Assembly: GCA_030586155.1 (NCBI GenBank)
Contig: CP130741.1
Span: forward strand, 332,680-396,679
Source of the DNA: Eubacteriaceae bacterium ES3
Lineage (GTDB): Bacteria; Bacillota; Clostridia; Eubacteriales; Eubacteriaceae
DNA length: 64,000 nt
Direction of reading: 5' to 3'
Shown one piece after another: positions 1-9,126 of the stretch. A program made the position numbers and the translations under genes. The first letter of the stretch is position 1. Every line of letters begins with the position of its first letter. The notes beneath the pieces are model-generated. The model did not search any database and had not been told where the DNA came from. It worked only from the letters and a program-made list of their open reading frames with translations.

Positions 1-2
1 AC

Positions 3-3000
3 TATCTCCCCACCCGGATTCGGGTGCTGTCTTCGGAAAAAGAGGGGAAGTCGGAGCCTGACCTGGTCACCAGTCCTTTTGATGCGGATTTGGGCTATTC
101 AGATCAGGAAAAGGCTCAGATTATTGCACTGAAAAAGAGTAACCAGTGGGACAAACTGTTTCGGATGCTTTTTATTAAACAGTGCAATGCCTTAAATGAA
201 ATTCTGCCAGACCTCTTTGAAAAAACCAATGACTATTCAGAACTCCTGCTAAATTTTTCATATACTGACAGCGATGGGGTGGTGGCCCATTTGGTTAATG
301 ATATTGCTGAAGATGACTTCAATGTCGAAAAAGAAGGCCAGGTGGAAATTATTGGCTGGTTTTATCAGTATTACAATACTGAACCCAAAGATGAGGTCTT
401 CGCGCTATTAAAAAAGAACGTGAAAATCACCAAAGAACGTATCCCGGCGGCTACCCAGCTGTTTACTCCTGACTGGATCGTTCGCTATATGGTAGAGAAC
501 AGCCTGGGACGATTGTGGCTGGAACATTGTCAGGCTGAGTCGGGATTATCAAGTGAAGTGATGAATGCCAGCTATTATGGCTGGAAATATTATCTGGAAG
601 AAGCTGACCAGGAAGCGGAAGTTGAAAAACAGCTGGCTGCTATTCGGGAAAGCTATAAAGATCTCCGACCACAGGATATTAAGCTGATTGACCCTTGTAT
701 GGGCAGTGGCCATATTCTGGTTTATGCCTTTGATGTTTTAATGGCGATCTATGAAAGTCAGGGTTACAGCCAGCGGGATGCCGCCGCAAGTATTCTGGAA
801 AGCAACCTCTACGGTTTGGATATCGATAAACGGGCCTATCAGCTTTCTTATTTTGCCCTGATGATGAAAGCTAGACGATACAATCGGCGGATTTTTTCCA
901 GCGAGATTAAGCCTCATATCTATGCGATTGAAGAAGGTAATGGGATTGCAACAGCACCAATGCATGATATGGGCTTGAATTTATCAGAAGAAGAGTTTGA
1001 TGTTGCGGTAAAGCAGGCAATGCAGCTGGTTGAAGAATTTCATGATGCCAAAGAATATGGCAGTATTTTAAATATTACGCCCTGCGATTGGGACCTGCTT
1101 CGTCGTTTTGCCGTGCCGCGTGCAGAGAACAATCAACTCACCTTTGATATTCATGGCTCACAGGAAGCTTCCGTTCGTCTGCAAAAACTCATTGATATTG
1201 GGGAGGCTATGGTACATAAATACCATGTGGTAGTGACTAATCCGCCCTATATGGGCAGCAAGGGAATGAGTGCTAAGCTATCGGATTTTGTGAAGAAGAA
1301 TTATCCGGACAGTAAAAGTGATTTGTTTGCGGTCTTTATGGAAAGCTGCGGACAGATGACTAATAAAAATGGCTTTCAGGCCATGATTACCCAGCATGCC
1401 TGGATGTTTCTTTCCAGTTTTGAGAAACTGAGAAAAAAATTAATGGAGAGAAATCTTGTCAATATGGCTCATCTCGGACCAAGAGCTTTTGAAGAAATTG
1501 GTGGTGAGGTGGTTCAGACAACCGCGTTTGTTATGGTGAATAATCAGTTAAAGGATTATCAGGCGACCTATGCCAGATTAATTGATTATACTAGTCAGAA
1601 TGCTAAGGAAGAAGCTTTTCTGGCAGGGAACGATATATATACGGCTAAGCAGGAAAACTTTTCTAAAATACCGGGAATGCCAATTGCGTATTGGGTGAGT
1701 GTAAAGTTTTTAAAAATTTTTGAGAATCAAAAATTATCAGACATTGGAGATGGTAAGGCAGGTTTGCAAACTGGTAATAATGATTTGTTCTTAAAAAAAT
1801 GGTTTGAAGTTTCACATAGTAATATTTCTTTTTGCATGAAAAATAAGGTTGACTACTTAAATAGCGGTAGACGATGGGTACCACAAATTAAAGGTGGTGA
1901 ATTTCGGAAGTGGTATGGAAATTTTGATTATGTTGTAAATTGGGAAAATGATGGCCTTGAAATAAAGAACTGTTCAGGATGTAGATTGAATGCAATGGGA
2001 AATGATGAGCTGTTTTTTAAAGAGGGATTAACATGGTCACATACTACTTCGGGTGGCTTTGGTGTACGGTTTTTACCTAGTGGTTTTCTTTTCAATGTAG
2101 AAGCACCTACATATTTTACTATGAAAGAAAATGAGCATTTTATTTTAGGTTACTTAAATTCAAAGGTCGCTCAATCTTGCTTAAATACTATGAATGCAAC
2201 ACTCCATTATTTAGTTGGCAATATTACTGCGCTACCAATTATTTTACAATCTAGCAAACAAGTAGAAGGATTAGTTCATGAGAATATAACCCTAGCAAAA
2301 TATGATTGGGATTCCTTCGAATCTTCATGGGATTTCAAAACGCATCCCTTACTCACCTATAAATCCAACGATAATCTGGGTATAATCCGCTCTTACGAAC
2401 AGGATGGAAAAGGTAATCTAGTGGATACCGAAATATCTTTTAAAAGTGGTTGCATCAAGGAAGCTTTTGAACGCTGGCAGGATTTTACGAATATGAAATT
2501 TACCCAACTTAAAGCCAACGAAGAAGAACTCAACCGCATCTTCATTGACATTTATGGCCTACAGGATGAACTCACCCCGGAAGTTGAAGATAAAGATGTG
2601 ACCATCCGCAAAGCCGATCTTAGTAGAGAAATTCGTTCCTTTATTTCCTACGCCGTCGGCTGCATGTTCGGCCGTTACAGCCTGGATGTTGAGGGTTTGG
2701 CTTATGCTGGCGGCGAATGGGACAATCAAAAATACAAAACCTTTATCCCGGACAAGGATAATGTCCTGCCCATTACCGATGAAGAATATTTTGAAGATGA
2801 TATCGTCGGTCTATTTATAGCCTTTGTTAAAAAAGTCTATGGACAGGAAAGTCTGGAAGACAATCTCGATTTTATTGCGGCTGTATTAGGCAATAAAGGG
2901 AACACTTCAAGAGAAATTATCCGCAACTATTTTCTCAAAGACTTTTATAAAGACCACTGTAAAATTTATCAGAAACGCCCGATATACTGGCTCTTTGACA

Positions 3001-3356
3001 GCGGCAAAGAGAACGGTTTTAAAGCCTTAATCTATCTGCATCGTTATAATGCCGATACCATCGGAAACCTGCGCATCGATTATCTTCATCGGATGCAAAA
3101 GGTCTACGAAAGTGAAATGAACCGAATGCAGGAAACTATCGAGAATAGCAGCAATTCCCGAGATGTATCAATAGCTGCCAAGCGCAAGGAAAAGTTGATC
3201 AAGCAGTTAAAAGAAAGCAAGGTCTACGATGAAAAAATTGCCCATCTGGCTCTGGCTCGCATTGAACTGGATCTGGATGATGGAGTCAAGGTCAATTATG
3301 AGAAAGTTCAGACGGATGTGGAAGGCAAGAAAATTTCAGTCTTGGGGAAAATATAA
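3..3356 (+). CDS. pglX: BREX adenine-specific DNA methyltransferase PglX (5' end outside window)
   Basis: PglX methylates adenine in the BREX recognition site, marking self DNA, and is required for phage exclusion. The frame is open to the window edge. Its first residues, YLPTRIRVLSSE, match a conserved block that lies well inside PglX proteins, so the true start is upstream and roughly the first 100 residues are missing (inferred from the usual length of about 1200). Methyltransferase motif I, DPCMGSGH, is near nt 689-712 and the catalytic NPPY is at 1239-1250. The stretch from about 1650 to 2330, the expected target-recognition part, is clearly richer in A+T than the flanks, as if exchanged separately. 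The gene ends about 200 bp before the next gene in the BREX operon. The family call is secure. Confidence 0.95.
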   Translation, partial: YLPTRIRVLSSEKEGKSEPDLVTSPFDADLGYSDQEKAQIIALKKSNQWDKLFRMLFIKQCNALNEILPDLFEKTNDYSELLLNFSYTDSDGVVAHLVNDIAEDDFNVEKEGQVEIIGWFYQYYNTEPKDEVFALLKKNVKITKERIPAATQLFTPDWIVRYMVENSLGRLWLEHCQAESGLSSEVMNASYYGWKYYLEEADQEAEVEKQLAAIRESYKDLRPQDIKLIDPCMGSGHILVYAFDVLMAIYESQGYSQRDAAASILESNLYGLDIDKRAYQLSYFALMMKARRYNRRIFSSEIKPHIYAIEEGNGIATAPMHDMGLNLSEEEFDVAVKQAMQLVEEFHDAKEYGSILNITPCDWDLLRRFAVPRAENNQLTFDIHGSQEASVRLQKLIDIGEAMVHKYHVVVTNPPYMGSKGMSAKLSDFVKKNYPDSKSDLFAVFMESCGQMTNKNGFQAMITQHAWMFLSSFEKLRKKLMERNLVNMAHLGPRAFEEIGGEVVQTTAFVMVNNQLKDYQATYARLIDYTSQNAKEEAFLAGNDIYTAKQENFSKIPGMPIAYWVSVKFLKIFENQKLSDIGDGKAGLQTGNNDLFLKKWFEVSHSNISFCMKNKVDYLNSGRRWVPQIKGGEFRKWYGNFDYVVNWENDGLEIKNCSGCRLNAMGNDELFFKEGLTWSHTTSGGFGVRFLPSGFLFNVEAPTYFTMKENEHFILGYLNSKVAQSCLNTMNATLHYLVGNITALPIILQSSKQVEGLVHENITLAKYDWDSFESSWDFKTHPLLTYKSNDNLGIIRSYEQDGKGNLVDTEISFKSGCIKEAFERWQDFTNMKFTQLKANEEELNRIFIDIYGLQDELTPEVEDKDVTIRKADLSREIRSFISYAVGCMFGRYSLDVEGLAYAGGEWDNQKYKTFIPDKDNVLPITDEEYFEDDIVGLFIAFVKKVYGQESLEDNLDFIAAVLGNKGNTSREIIRNYFLKDFYKDHCKIYQKRPIYWLFDSGKENGFKALIYLHRYNADTIGNLRIDYLHRMQKVYESEMNRMQETIENSSNSRDVSIAAKRKEKLIKQLKESKVYDEKIAHLALARIELDLDDGVKVNYEKVQTDVEGKKISVLGKI

Positions 3357-3571
3357 GATATTTGAATAATTTCCTTTAATACTAAGATTAAACACGTTAT
3401 TAGCACAAAAGGAAGGTTTGATGATAAAACGTCTTTATCGTTCGTATAAAAAATACGATCTACGAACAATATAGACATTGGGTTATTGTATTAGTCGAGA
3501 GATGAAAAATGTATAGTGGTTAAATGAAAATAAATTAATGATTGAAGTACGAAACGGAAGGAGTTTAGCCA

Positions 3572-4159
3572 ATGGAAGAACTGCTTGCAGGCGAATCTAG
3601 CAGCATTGAATATCAGCCGGGAATGCTGATTGGTGGAGTAACGATCGAAGATCTAAAGTCCGGCTGCAGCCGACCGAGAAATCGGGGGATTGTAAGTGCC
3701 TTAACCTATATGAAGATTATAGAACAATGGGGGAGCGGAATACCCAAAATGATCAGTGCCTGCAGAAAAGCTGGTTTGCCGGAACCGGAATTAAAAGAAA
3801 TGGGCGGCAACTTTAGGGTAAATATGTTTAGACCGGGTGAAATAAGCAGTCTGGGTACTACCCAAGGTACTACCCAAGGTACTACCCAAGGTACTACCCA
3901 AGGTACTACCCAAGCTACCCAAGGTACTACCCAAGCGCCATTATCGGAAGCCGAGAGTGCACTTTTAAAACAGATTAGCAAGCATCCTTCTATATCCCAA
4001 AAGCAGATTGCCGATGAATTAGGTTGGAATGTCGATCGGGCCAAATACTATTTTAAAAAGTTAAAAAGAAAGGGGTTAATTAAAAGAGTGGGCAGCAGCC
4101 AAACTGGCCATTGGGAATTATTGGTGGAAGAGCAGGAGGACGGCCCATGGCAGAAATGA
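3572..4159 (+). CDS. Collapsed AlbA_2-family regulator with winged-helix C-terminus
   Basis: This 195-aa protein looks like an internally deleted member of the AlbA_2 ('RecG-like', AAA_4) regulators, which are usually well over 400 aa. The first 15 residues (MEELLAGESSSIEYQ) resemble the family N-terminus. The chain then jumps directly to the C-terminal end of the ATPase-like part (GGVTIEDL, SRPRNR, EQWGSGIPKM, GLPEPE), which normally lies several hundred residues later. A Gly-Thr-Thr-Gln repeat follows, then a winged-helix domain (SISQKQIADELGWNVDRAKYYFKKL). It keeps a good ribosome binding site (GGAAGGAG) and an intact frame, so it may still be translated. It overlaps pglZ by 13 bp, suggesting coupling. 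A role in BREX regulation is inference from position only. Confidence 0.75.
   Translation: MEELLAGESSSIEYQPGMLIGGVTIEDLKSGCSRPRNRGIVSALTYMKIIEQWGSGIPKMISACRKAGLPEPELKEMGGNFRVNMFRPGEISSLGTTQGTTQGTTQGTTQGTTQATQGTTQAPLSEAESALLKQISKHPSISQKQIADELGWNVDRAKYYFKKLKRKGLIKRVGSSQTGHWELLVEEQEDGPWQK
3854..3934 (+). repeat. 12-bp coding tandem repeat (GGTACTACCCAA)
   Basis: Five perfect copies of GGTACTACCCAA (3854-3913), a 9-bp partial copy (3914-3922) and a sixth full copy (3923-3934). The unit is four codons (Gly-Thr-Thr-Gln), so copy-number change would alter linker length without breaking the frame. Comparable TTQ-rich linkers are common in AlbA_2 proteins. Confidence 0.95.
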
Positions 4160-6669
4160 ACCTAAAACAGATCACAGATAAACTCAATACTGAATTCAGC
4201 GGCGAAAATAGAAAACTGGTCTTCTGGTATGACGACAATGGCGACTTTGAAGCTGAAATTGATGGTCTTGAGCTTAACGGTGCAAAAGTATATCATCTGG
4301 AAACCGATAATCAGTTTCAGACCAAGCATTTTCTGGAACGGGTGGATACCATTAACAGTTATCTGATTTATGCGCCTTTTCCCAGACCATCAGTCAGAGA
4401 CAATCACCTGGAGGATACTATTCGCTATTCGAAAGTCTTTTATGCCGACCGGGCATCGCTTTTGATGGTAGATCTGGGCATCGATGAAAAATACAAACCA
4501 GTGATTCAGAAGTATATTAAATTTTTCGCTGCCCGGGACCGCAGACAACGGTTTTATGATCTTGAAATCCAGAACTTTAATAAAGAAACCATTGAAGTGG
4601 CACTGATGTCCTGCCTTTGTAAAACCCATACAGCTTCCTTTGAAGAAGTCGTGCGTGCGGTTTTAATGGAGACGGAAAATCCTTTTGAAAGTAATCGTTT
4701 CTTGGAGGAGTTTCAAAAATATGATCTACTTGGCGTTTTCTGGGACTTTTGCCGTCAGAAATTTGGTTACATCGAGCAAAGTCCATCGCTGGAAAAACTG
4801 GTTTTTACCCTTTTTCTTACGGTTACCCAAAGATCCCTTCAGAGACAGCTGCCAGAAGCTTTAAAGCCATTTATATCGAGTAAAACCGGCAATATTATAG
4901 CCTTTATGGATAGTCTGATGAATAATGTTTTGTATATTAAAAAGTACAATAAGTTCTCAGATTTTGTTCAGAAAAGGTTGGATATGGAAAGTGTTTTAAA
5001 AGGATATGAGCCGAATGATTTAATTAACTGTGATACATTTGCGGTTGTTGATCAGCTCCTGATTGATTGGCTGGTGGAAAGGCTTTTGGTTGAAGATACC
5101 GGAGCCAAATTAGGAGACCTTACCCTTCCGGAGATTTGCCGGGAACGACTTAATGGGCATTTTTCCGAAGAATTTACGACTAGCTATAAGTTGCTGAACC
5201 ACGCTTATTATTTGATAATAAATGCTAATTATCAGTGCCAAAATAATTTTAAGGAATTAGTTGACCAGTATCTGAAAGTCGATTTTGAGATGGATGGTCA
5301 CTACCGGAAATTCTTTTATTACTTTGATCAGCTTGGTGATACGACTGGTTTTGAAAAGCTTGCTTCTCTAGTGGAGAACATCTATAGTAATGAGTATCTT
5401 GATAAGATTGTGCGTGGCTGGAATGAGACTTTTGAGAGTGAAGAAGTTAAGACGACATTGCCACTGCAACGACGTTTCTATAAACGAATCATTGAGCCTA
5501 ATAAGGATAAACTGGTCGTGATTATATCGGATGCCCTGCGTTATGAAGTAGGCCATGAACTGTTTTTAAAATTGCAGGCGGATGAACGATGCACGGCCAG
5601 TTTTTCTGGAATGCTGGGGTTAGTCCCTTCCACTACCCGACTGGGAATGGCGGCACTGCTTCCGCATCATAGTCTTTCTGTAAGTGATGATTACAAGGTT
5701 TTGCTGGATGGTAAAACTGCCGATGACCTGAAACAACGAGAGTCCATTCTAAAAAGCTATGTTTTAAGTAGCCGCTGTGTTCAGTTTGATGACATCAGGA
5801 ACATGAAAAAGGCGGAGCTGAGAGAAGTCTTTACTGGTCAGGAGGTCGTTTACATCTATCATAATCAGATTGATGCCAGGGGAGATAAAGCAAACACAGA
5901 AAATGAGGTGTTTACCGCCTGTCAGGAAGCGGTTGAAGAAATTGACGGATTGATTCGTCGCCTTTCAGGCAGTGCCAATACCTATCATTTTATGGTGACG
6001 GCTGATCATGGATTTATTTATAAACGTGATAAGCTGCAGGAAAGTGACAAGCTGTCAAATAATGCCGAAAAAGATGCTTTTGTGAACCGTCGTTTTATTA
6101 TTCACAGTAATCCTTTAATCGGGGACGGGATTGTATCAAGAACACTTGGAGAGATACTGGGGAATGACGATTCTAAAAGAGTAACCACGCCCATTAGCGC
6201 CAATGTTTTTAAAGTGACTGGTGGTGGACAGAACTATGTTCATGGTGGATCATCTCCCCAGGAAATGATTGTTCCACTAATCGATATAAAAATTGAAAAA
6301 CGACGGGTGGAAACAAGGCCGGCATCAATCATGCTGGTCAGTGTGATCAGAAAGATTACGACTCTCAATGTATTTCTGGACTTTATGCAAGCAGAAGCAG
6401 TGGGAGAGGGCATCAGCCCGGCCAGCTACCGAATTTATTTCATTTCTGACGATAATGAAAAAATATCTAATGAGTTGTTATTTATAGCGGATAAAAAAGA
6501 TAATGACGCCCAGCAACGGATGGTCAGGTTGCATTTCAGTTTGAAAAATCAACACTATGATAAATCGGGGAAATATTATCTGCTGGCAGTCGATGAGTCC
6601 AACGACCTTGAGATATTTAGACATGAAGTATCAATGGATTTGGCCTTTGCGAATGATTTTGGATTTTAG
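4147..6669 (+). CDS. pglZ: BREX-1 phosphatase-like protein PglZ, type A
   Basis: PglZ is a core BREX protein with an alkaline-phosphatase-superfamily domain; it is required for defence and for methylation in BREX systems studied so far. The 840-aa product shows the PglZ signature IISDALRYEVGHE (Asp462) and a metal-binding block TADHGF (residues 618-622). The start is the ATG at 4147 because AGGAGG (4134-4139) is spaced 7 bases before it; an upstream in-frame TTG would lie before that site. The start lies inside the end of the preceding regulator gene, implying translational coupling. brxL follows after 24 bases, so the three genes form one operon. Length and domain order are normal. Confidence 0.95.
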   Translation: MAEMNLKQITDKLNTEFSGENRKLVFWYDDNGDFEAEIDGLELNGAKVYHLETDNQFQTKHFLERVDTINSYLIYAPFPRPSVRDNHLEDTIRYSKVFYADRASLLMVDLGIDEKYKPVIQKYIKFFAARDRRQRFYDLEIQNFNKETIEVALMSCLCKTHTASFEEVVRAVLMETENPFESNRFLEEFQKYDLLGVFWDFCRQKFGYIEQSPSLEKLVFTLFLTVTQRSLQRQLPEALKPFISSKTGNIIAFMDSLMNNVLYIKKYNKFSDFVQKRLDMESVLKGYEPNDLINCDTFAVVDQLLIDWLVERLLVEDTGAKLGDLTLPEICRERLNGHFSEEFTTSYKLLNHAYYLIINANYQCQNNFKELVDQYLKVDFEMDGHYRKFFYYFDQLGDTTGFEKLASLVENIYSNEYLDKIVRGWNETFESEEVKTTLPLQRRFYKRIIEPNKDKLVVIISDALRYEVGHELFLKLQADERCTASFSGMLGLVPSTTRLGMAALLPHHSLSVSDDYKVLLDGKTADDLKQRESILKSYVLSSRCVQFDDIRNMKKAELREVFTGQEVVYIYHNQIDARGDKANTENEVFTACQEAVEEIDGLIRRLSGSANTYHFMVTADHGFIYKRDKLQESDKLSNNAEKDAFVNRRFIIHSNPLIGDGIVSRTLGEILGNDDSKRVTTPISANVFKVTGGGQNYVHGGSSPQEMIVPLIDIKIEKRRVETRPASIMLVSVIRKITTLNVFLDFMQAEAVGEGISPASYRIYFISDDNEKISNELLFIADKKDNDAQQRMVRLHFSLKNQHYDKSGKYYLLAVDESNDLEIFRHEVSMDLAFANDFGF

Positions 6670-6693
6670 TCGAATAAGACAGGAGGCGATAGG

Positions 6694-8757
6694 ATGAGCA
6701 AAATAGAACAGGAAATCAAGACTAAACGGGAAATCCTGCTGGAAAAATTAAGAAATCATTTTGCCGGTAAAATTGTGCGCAAAGATTTGACTAAAAAAAT
6801 AAAAGAAGGTGCAAATGTGCCGGTATATGTACTGGAGTACCTGCTTGGAATGTACTGCTCATCGATGGATGAGGAGGAAATCGAAGCTGGGGTTTTGAAC
6901 GTGAAACAGATTTTAGCAGAAAATTATGTTCGACCCGATGAAGCCCAGAAAATTATATCCAAACTTAGAGAAAAAGGCAGCTATACGGTGATCGATAAGA
7001 TTTCGATTCAGTTAAATTTCAGGGCAGATATTTATGAAGCGGAGTTTTCAAATCTGGGCATTAAAAATGTGCCGATTGCGGAAAAATATGCCTCGGATTT
7101 TGAGCGGCTCTTATGCGGTGGGATCTGGTGTATTGTGCAGATGGAATATTATTATGATGAAGGGGACAAAAATCGATGTCCTTTTGTGATCAGGAATTTG
7201 ACACCCATACAGATGCCCAGCCTGGAAATGGAGGAGGTGAAGGAAGGCCGAAAGCATTTTATCAAAGAGGAATGGATTGATGTGATCCTCCGCTCAACCG
7301 GGATGGAACCGGACCATCTAAGCGAGCGGGTGAAATGGTTGCATTTAGCGCGGCTGATGCCGCTGATCGAAAATAATCTGAATCTTTGTGAACTTGGCCC
7401 CAGAGGGACGGGTAAATCGCACGTCTATAAAGAAATATCTCCCAACAGTATTCTGGTTTCCGGCGGGCAGACGACCGTGGCTAACCTGTTTTATAATATG
7501 AGTAATCGAACCGTTGGCCTGGTAGGAATGTGGGATTGTATTGCTTTTGATGAAGTGGCGGGTATCCGTTTTAAAGATAAAGATGGAATCCAGATAATGA
7601 AAGACTATATGGCTTCCGGTTCCTTCAGTCGGGGTAAGGAAGAAAAATCGGCCCTGGCTTCGATGGTTTTCGTCGGAAATATTAATCAGAGTGTGGATGT
7701 TTTGCTTAAAACCTCACATCTTTTTGATCCCTTTCCACCGGAAATGAGTAATGACAGCGCTTTCTTTGATCGGATGCACTGTTACCTGCCGGGCTGGGAG
7801 ATCCCTAAATATCGACCTCAGTTTTTTACCGACAGTTATGGTTTTATTACTGATTATCTGGCCGCCTTTATGCGGGAGCTGCGAAAAATTTCTTATGCGG
7901 ATGCTTTTGACAAGTATTTTAAACTGGGAAATAATCTGAACCAGCGTGATGTTATTGGGGTGCGAAAAATGGTATCGGCTTTGGTTAAACTGATCTATCC
8001 CCATGGTGAATTTGACAAGGCGGATATCCTGGAAATCCTCCGCTTTGCACTTGAGATGCGTCGGCGGGTCAAAGAGCAGTTAAAACGAATTGGCGGAATG
8101 GAATTTTATGATATTAATTTTTCCTATATTGATAATGAAGCCTTTACGGAAGACTATGTGCCGGTTCCAGAGCAGGGCGGAGGAAAACTGATCCCAGAGG
8201 GAATGAATAAGGCTGGTCATGTCTATACTATTGCCATGGGCGGAACGGGTATGCCTGGAGTCTATAAAATTGAGACTGAAATAACGTCAGGCTCAGGAAA
8301 ATTCATCTGCACGGGAATAGGCAGTAAACGTGAAGACAAAGAAGCGCTGGATACTGCCTATCGATATCTGAAAGCCAACAGTAAAACGATCAGTGGTCAA
8401 ATTTCAACACTGAATAAGGACTATATGCTTCATGTTCAGGATCTAAATGGAGTTGGGATGACTAGTCATTTATCCTTAACGGCCCTGATTGCCCTTTGTT
8501 CTGCCGCCATGAATAAACCGGTCATTCCGAGCCTGGGGATTTTAGGTGAATTAAGTATCGGTGGGACACTAAATAAAGTGGAGGAGCTGGCGAATATCCT
8601 TCAGGTTTGCCTGGATTCAGGTGCTAAAAAGGTTTTGATTCCCATTGTATCAGCTGGTGATATGGGAACGGTACCACCTGAACTGATGGGCAAGTTCAAT
8701 CTGATTTTTTACCAGAGCCCGGAAGATGCAGTTTTTAAAGCATTGGGCGTGGAATAG
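6694..8757 (+). CDS. brxL: BREX Lon-like ATPase BrxL
   Basis: BrxL is the AAA+ protein with a Lon-protease-like C-terminus that marks type 1 BREX; relatives assemble on DNA and act in phage exclusion. The 687-aa protein has Walker A GPRGTGKS (residues 235-242), Walker B CIAFDE (Asp286-Glu287) and a C-terminal Lon-like domain (about 500-687) with GVGMTSHLS (Ser591/Ser594 region) and GGTLNK (Lys628), where Lon proteases carry their Ser-Lys dyad. Whether it cleaves protein cannot be judged from sequence. AGGAGG lies just before the ATG. It is the last BREX gene; the tracrRNA terminator is just downstream on the other strand. brxA, brxB and brxC would be expected left of the window. Confidence 0.95.
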   Translation: MSKIEQEIKTKREILLEKLRNHFAGKIVRKDLTKKIKEGANVPVYVLEYLLGMYCSSMDEEEIEAGVLNVKQILAENYVRPDEAQKIISKLREKGSYTVIDKISIQLNFRADIYEAEFSNLGIKNVPIAEKYASDFERLLCGGIWCIVQMEYYYDEGDKNRCPFVIRNLTPIQMPSLEMEEVKEGRKHFIKEEWIDVILRSTGMEPDHLSERVKWLHLARLMPLIENNLNLCELGPRGTGKSHVYKEISPNSILVSGGQTTVANLFYNMSNRTVGLVGMWDCIAFDEVAGIRFKDKDGIQIMKDYMASGSFSRGKEEKSALASMVFVGNINQSVDVLLKTSHLFDPFPPEMSNDSAFFDRMHCYLPGWEIPKYRPQFFTDSYGFITDYLAAFMRELRKISYADAFDKYFKLGNNLNQRDVIGVRKMVSALVKLIYPHGEFDKADILEILRFALEMRRRVKEQLKRIGGMEFYDINFSYIDNEAFTEDYVPVPEQGGGKLIPEGMNKAGHVYTIAMGGTGMPGVYKIETEITSGSGKFICTGIGSKREDKEALDTAYRYLKANSKTISGQISTLNKDYMLHVQDLNGVGMTSHLSLTALIALCSAAMNKPVIPSLGILGELSIGGTLNKVEELANILQVCLDSGAKKVLIPIVSAGDMGTVPPELMGKFNLIFYQSPEDAVFKALGVE

Positions 8758-8871
8758 AAAAAGATTGCATGGATAAAGTAAGGATCTGATAAAAACATTA
8801 AAATATATTGAATTGAGCAATTTTGAAGCGTATAATGAAATAAAAGTGGTGTTTAAAGAAAAAAAGAAAAA

Positions 8872-8894
8872 GAAAAAAGCACCAACTAGGTGCT
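8872..8894 (-). terminator. tracrRNA terminator
   Basis: Minus-strand hairpin with AGCACC/GGTGCT arms (8878-8894) followed by a T-rich run. It also sits just downstream of brxL on the opposite strand. Confidence 0.85.
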
Positions 8895-9067
8895 TGATTT
8901 CTAAAAACGGTGGATTGCTTGTCGGTTACCACCATACCCCACGGCGACCTCCGAAGAAGTGCCTTATCTTAGAACTACTGATGGATATTGATAAACTTAT
9001 AAAATATCAATTGGTATCAATTTGGTTTGATGGATATTGATAAACGTACACATTAGTAATTCTTAAC
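8872..9067 (-). ncRNA. tracrRNA, divergent from cas9, with two anti-repeats
   Basis: On the minus strand, a 24-nt stretch (8978-9001) is exactly complementary to CRISPR repeat positions 12-35. Reading 5' to 3' past it come a weaker lower-stem match (8966-8972 against repeat positions 1-7), a nexus hairpin with a UUCG loop (8943-8963), a second hairpin with 5-bp GGTGG/CCACC arms (8909-8933), and a terminator (stem 8878-8894 followed by a U-rich run). This is the expected order for a Cas9 tracrRNA. A second, degenerate anti-repeat (9028-9045 exact, about 9021-9051 overall) lies 5' of the first. The 5' end is predicted from a promoter at 9074-9102; the size of about 196 nt is therefore approximate. 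Processing could yield a shorter form. Confidence 0.88.
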
Positions 9068-9073
9068 AACTCC

Positions 9074-9102
9074 ATTGTAGACGATTAACTAAGAAATGTC
9101 AA
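9074..9102 (-). promoter_or_regulatory. tracrRNA promoter
   Basis: Read on the minus strand: TTGACA (9097-9102), 17 bases, TACAAT (9074-9079). This is a near-consensus vegetative promoter firing away from cas9 into both anti-repeats. It lies inside the cas9 5' region, so the two transcripts overlap or diverge from a shared control region. Confidence 0.8.
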
Positions 9103-9126
9103 TTTATTTTAAGGAGATCTGATGAT

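Noticed and set aside
3706..4044. 112-aa minus-strand frame with Val-Val-Pro-Trp repeats
   Set aside because: Antisense shadow of the 12-bp tandem repeat in the AlbA_2-like gene.
8813..9040. 75-aa plus-strand frame upstream of cas9
   Set aside because: It overlaps the tracrRNA gene and its terminator, includes low-complexity Lys codons from the terminator T-run, and its end is translated anti-repeat.
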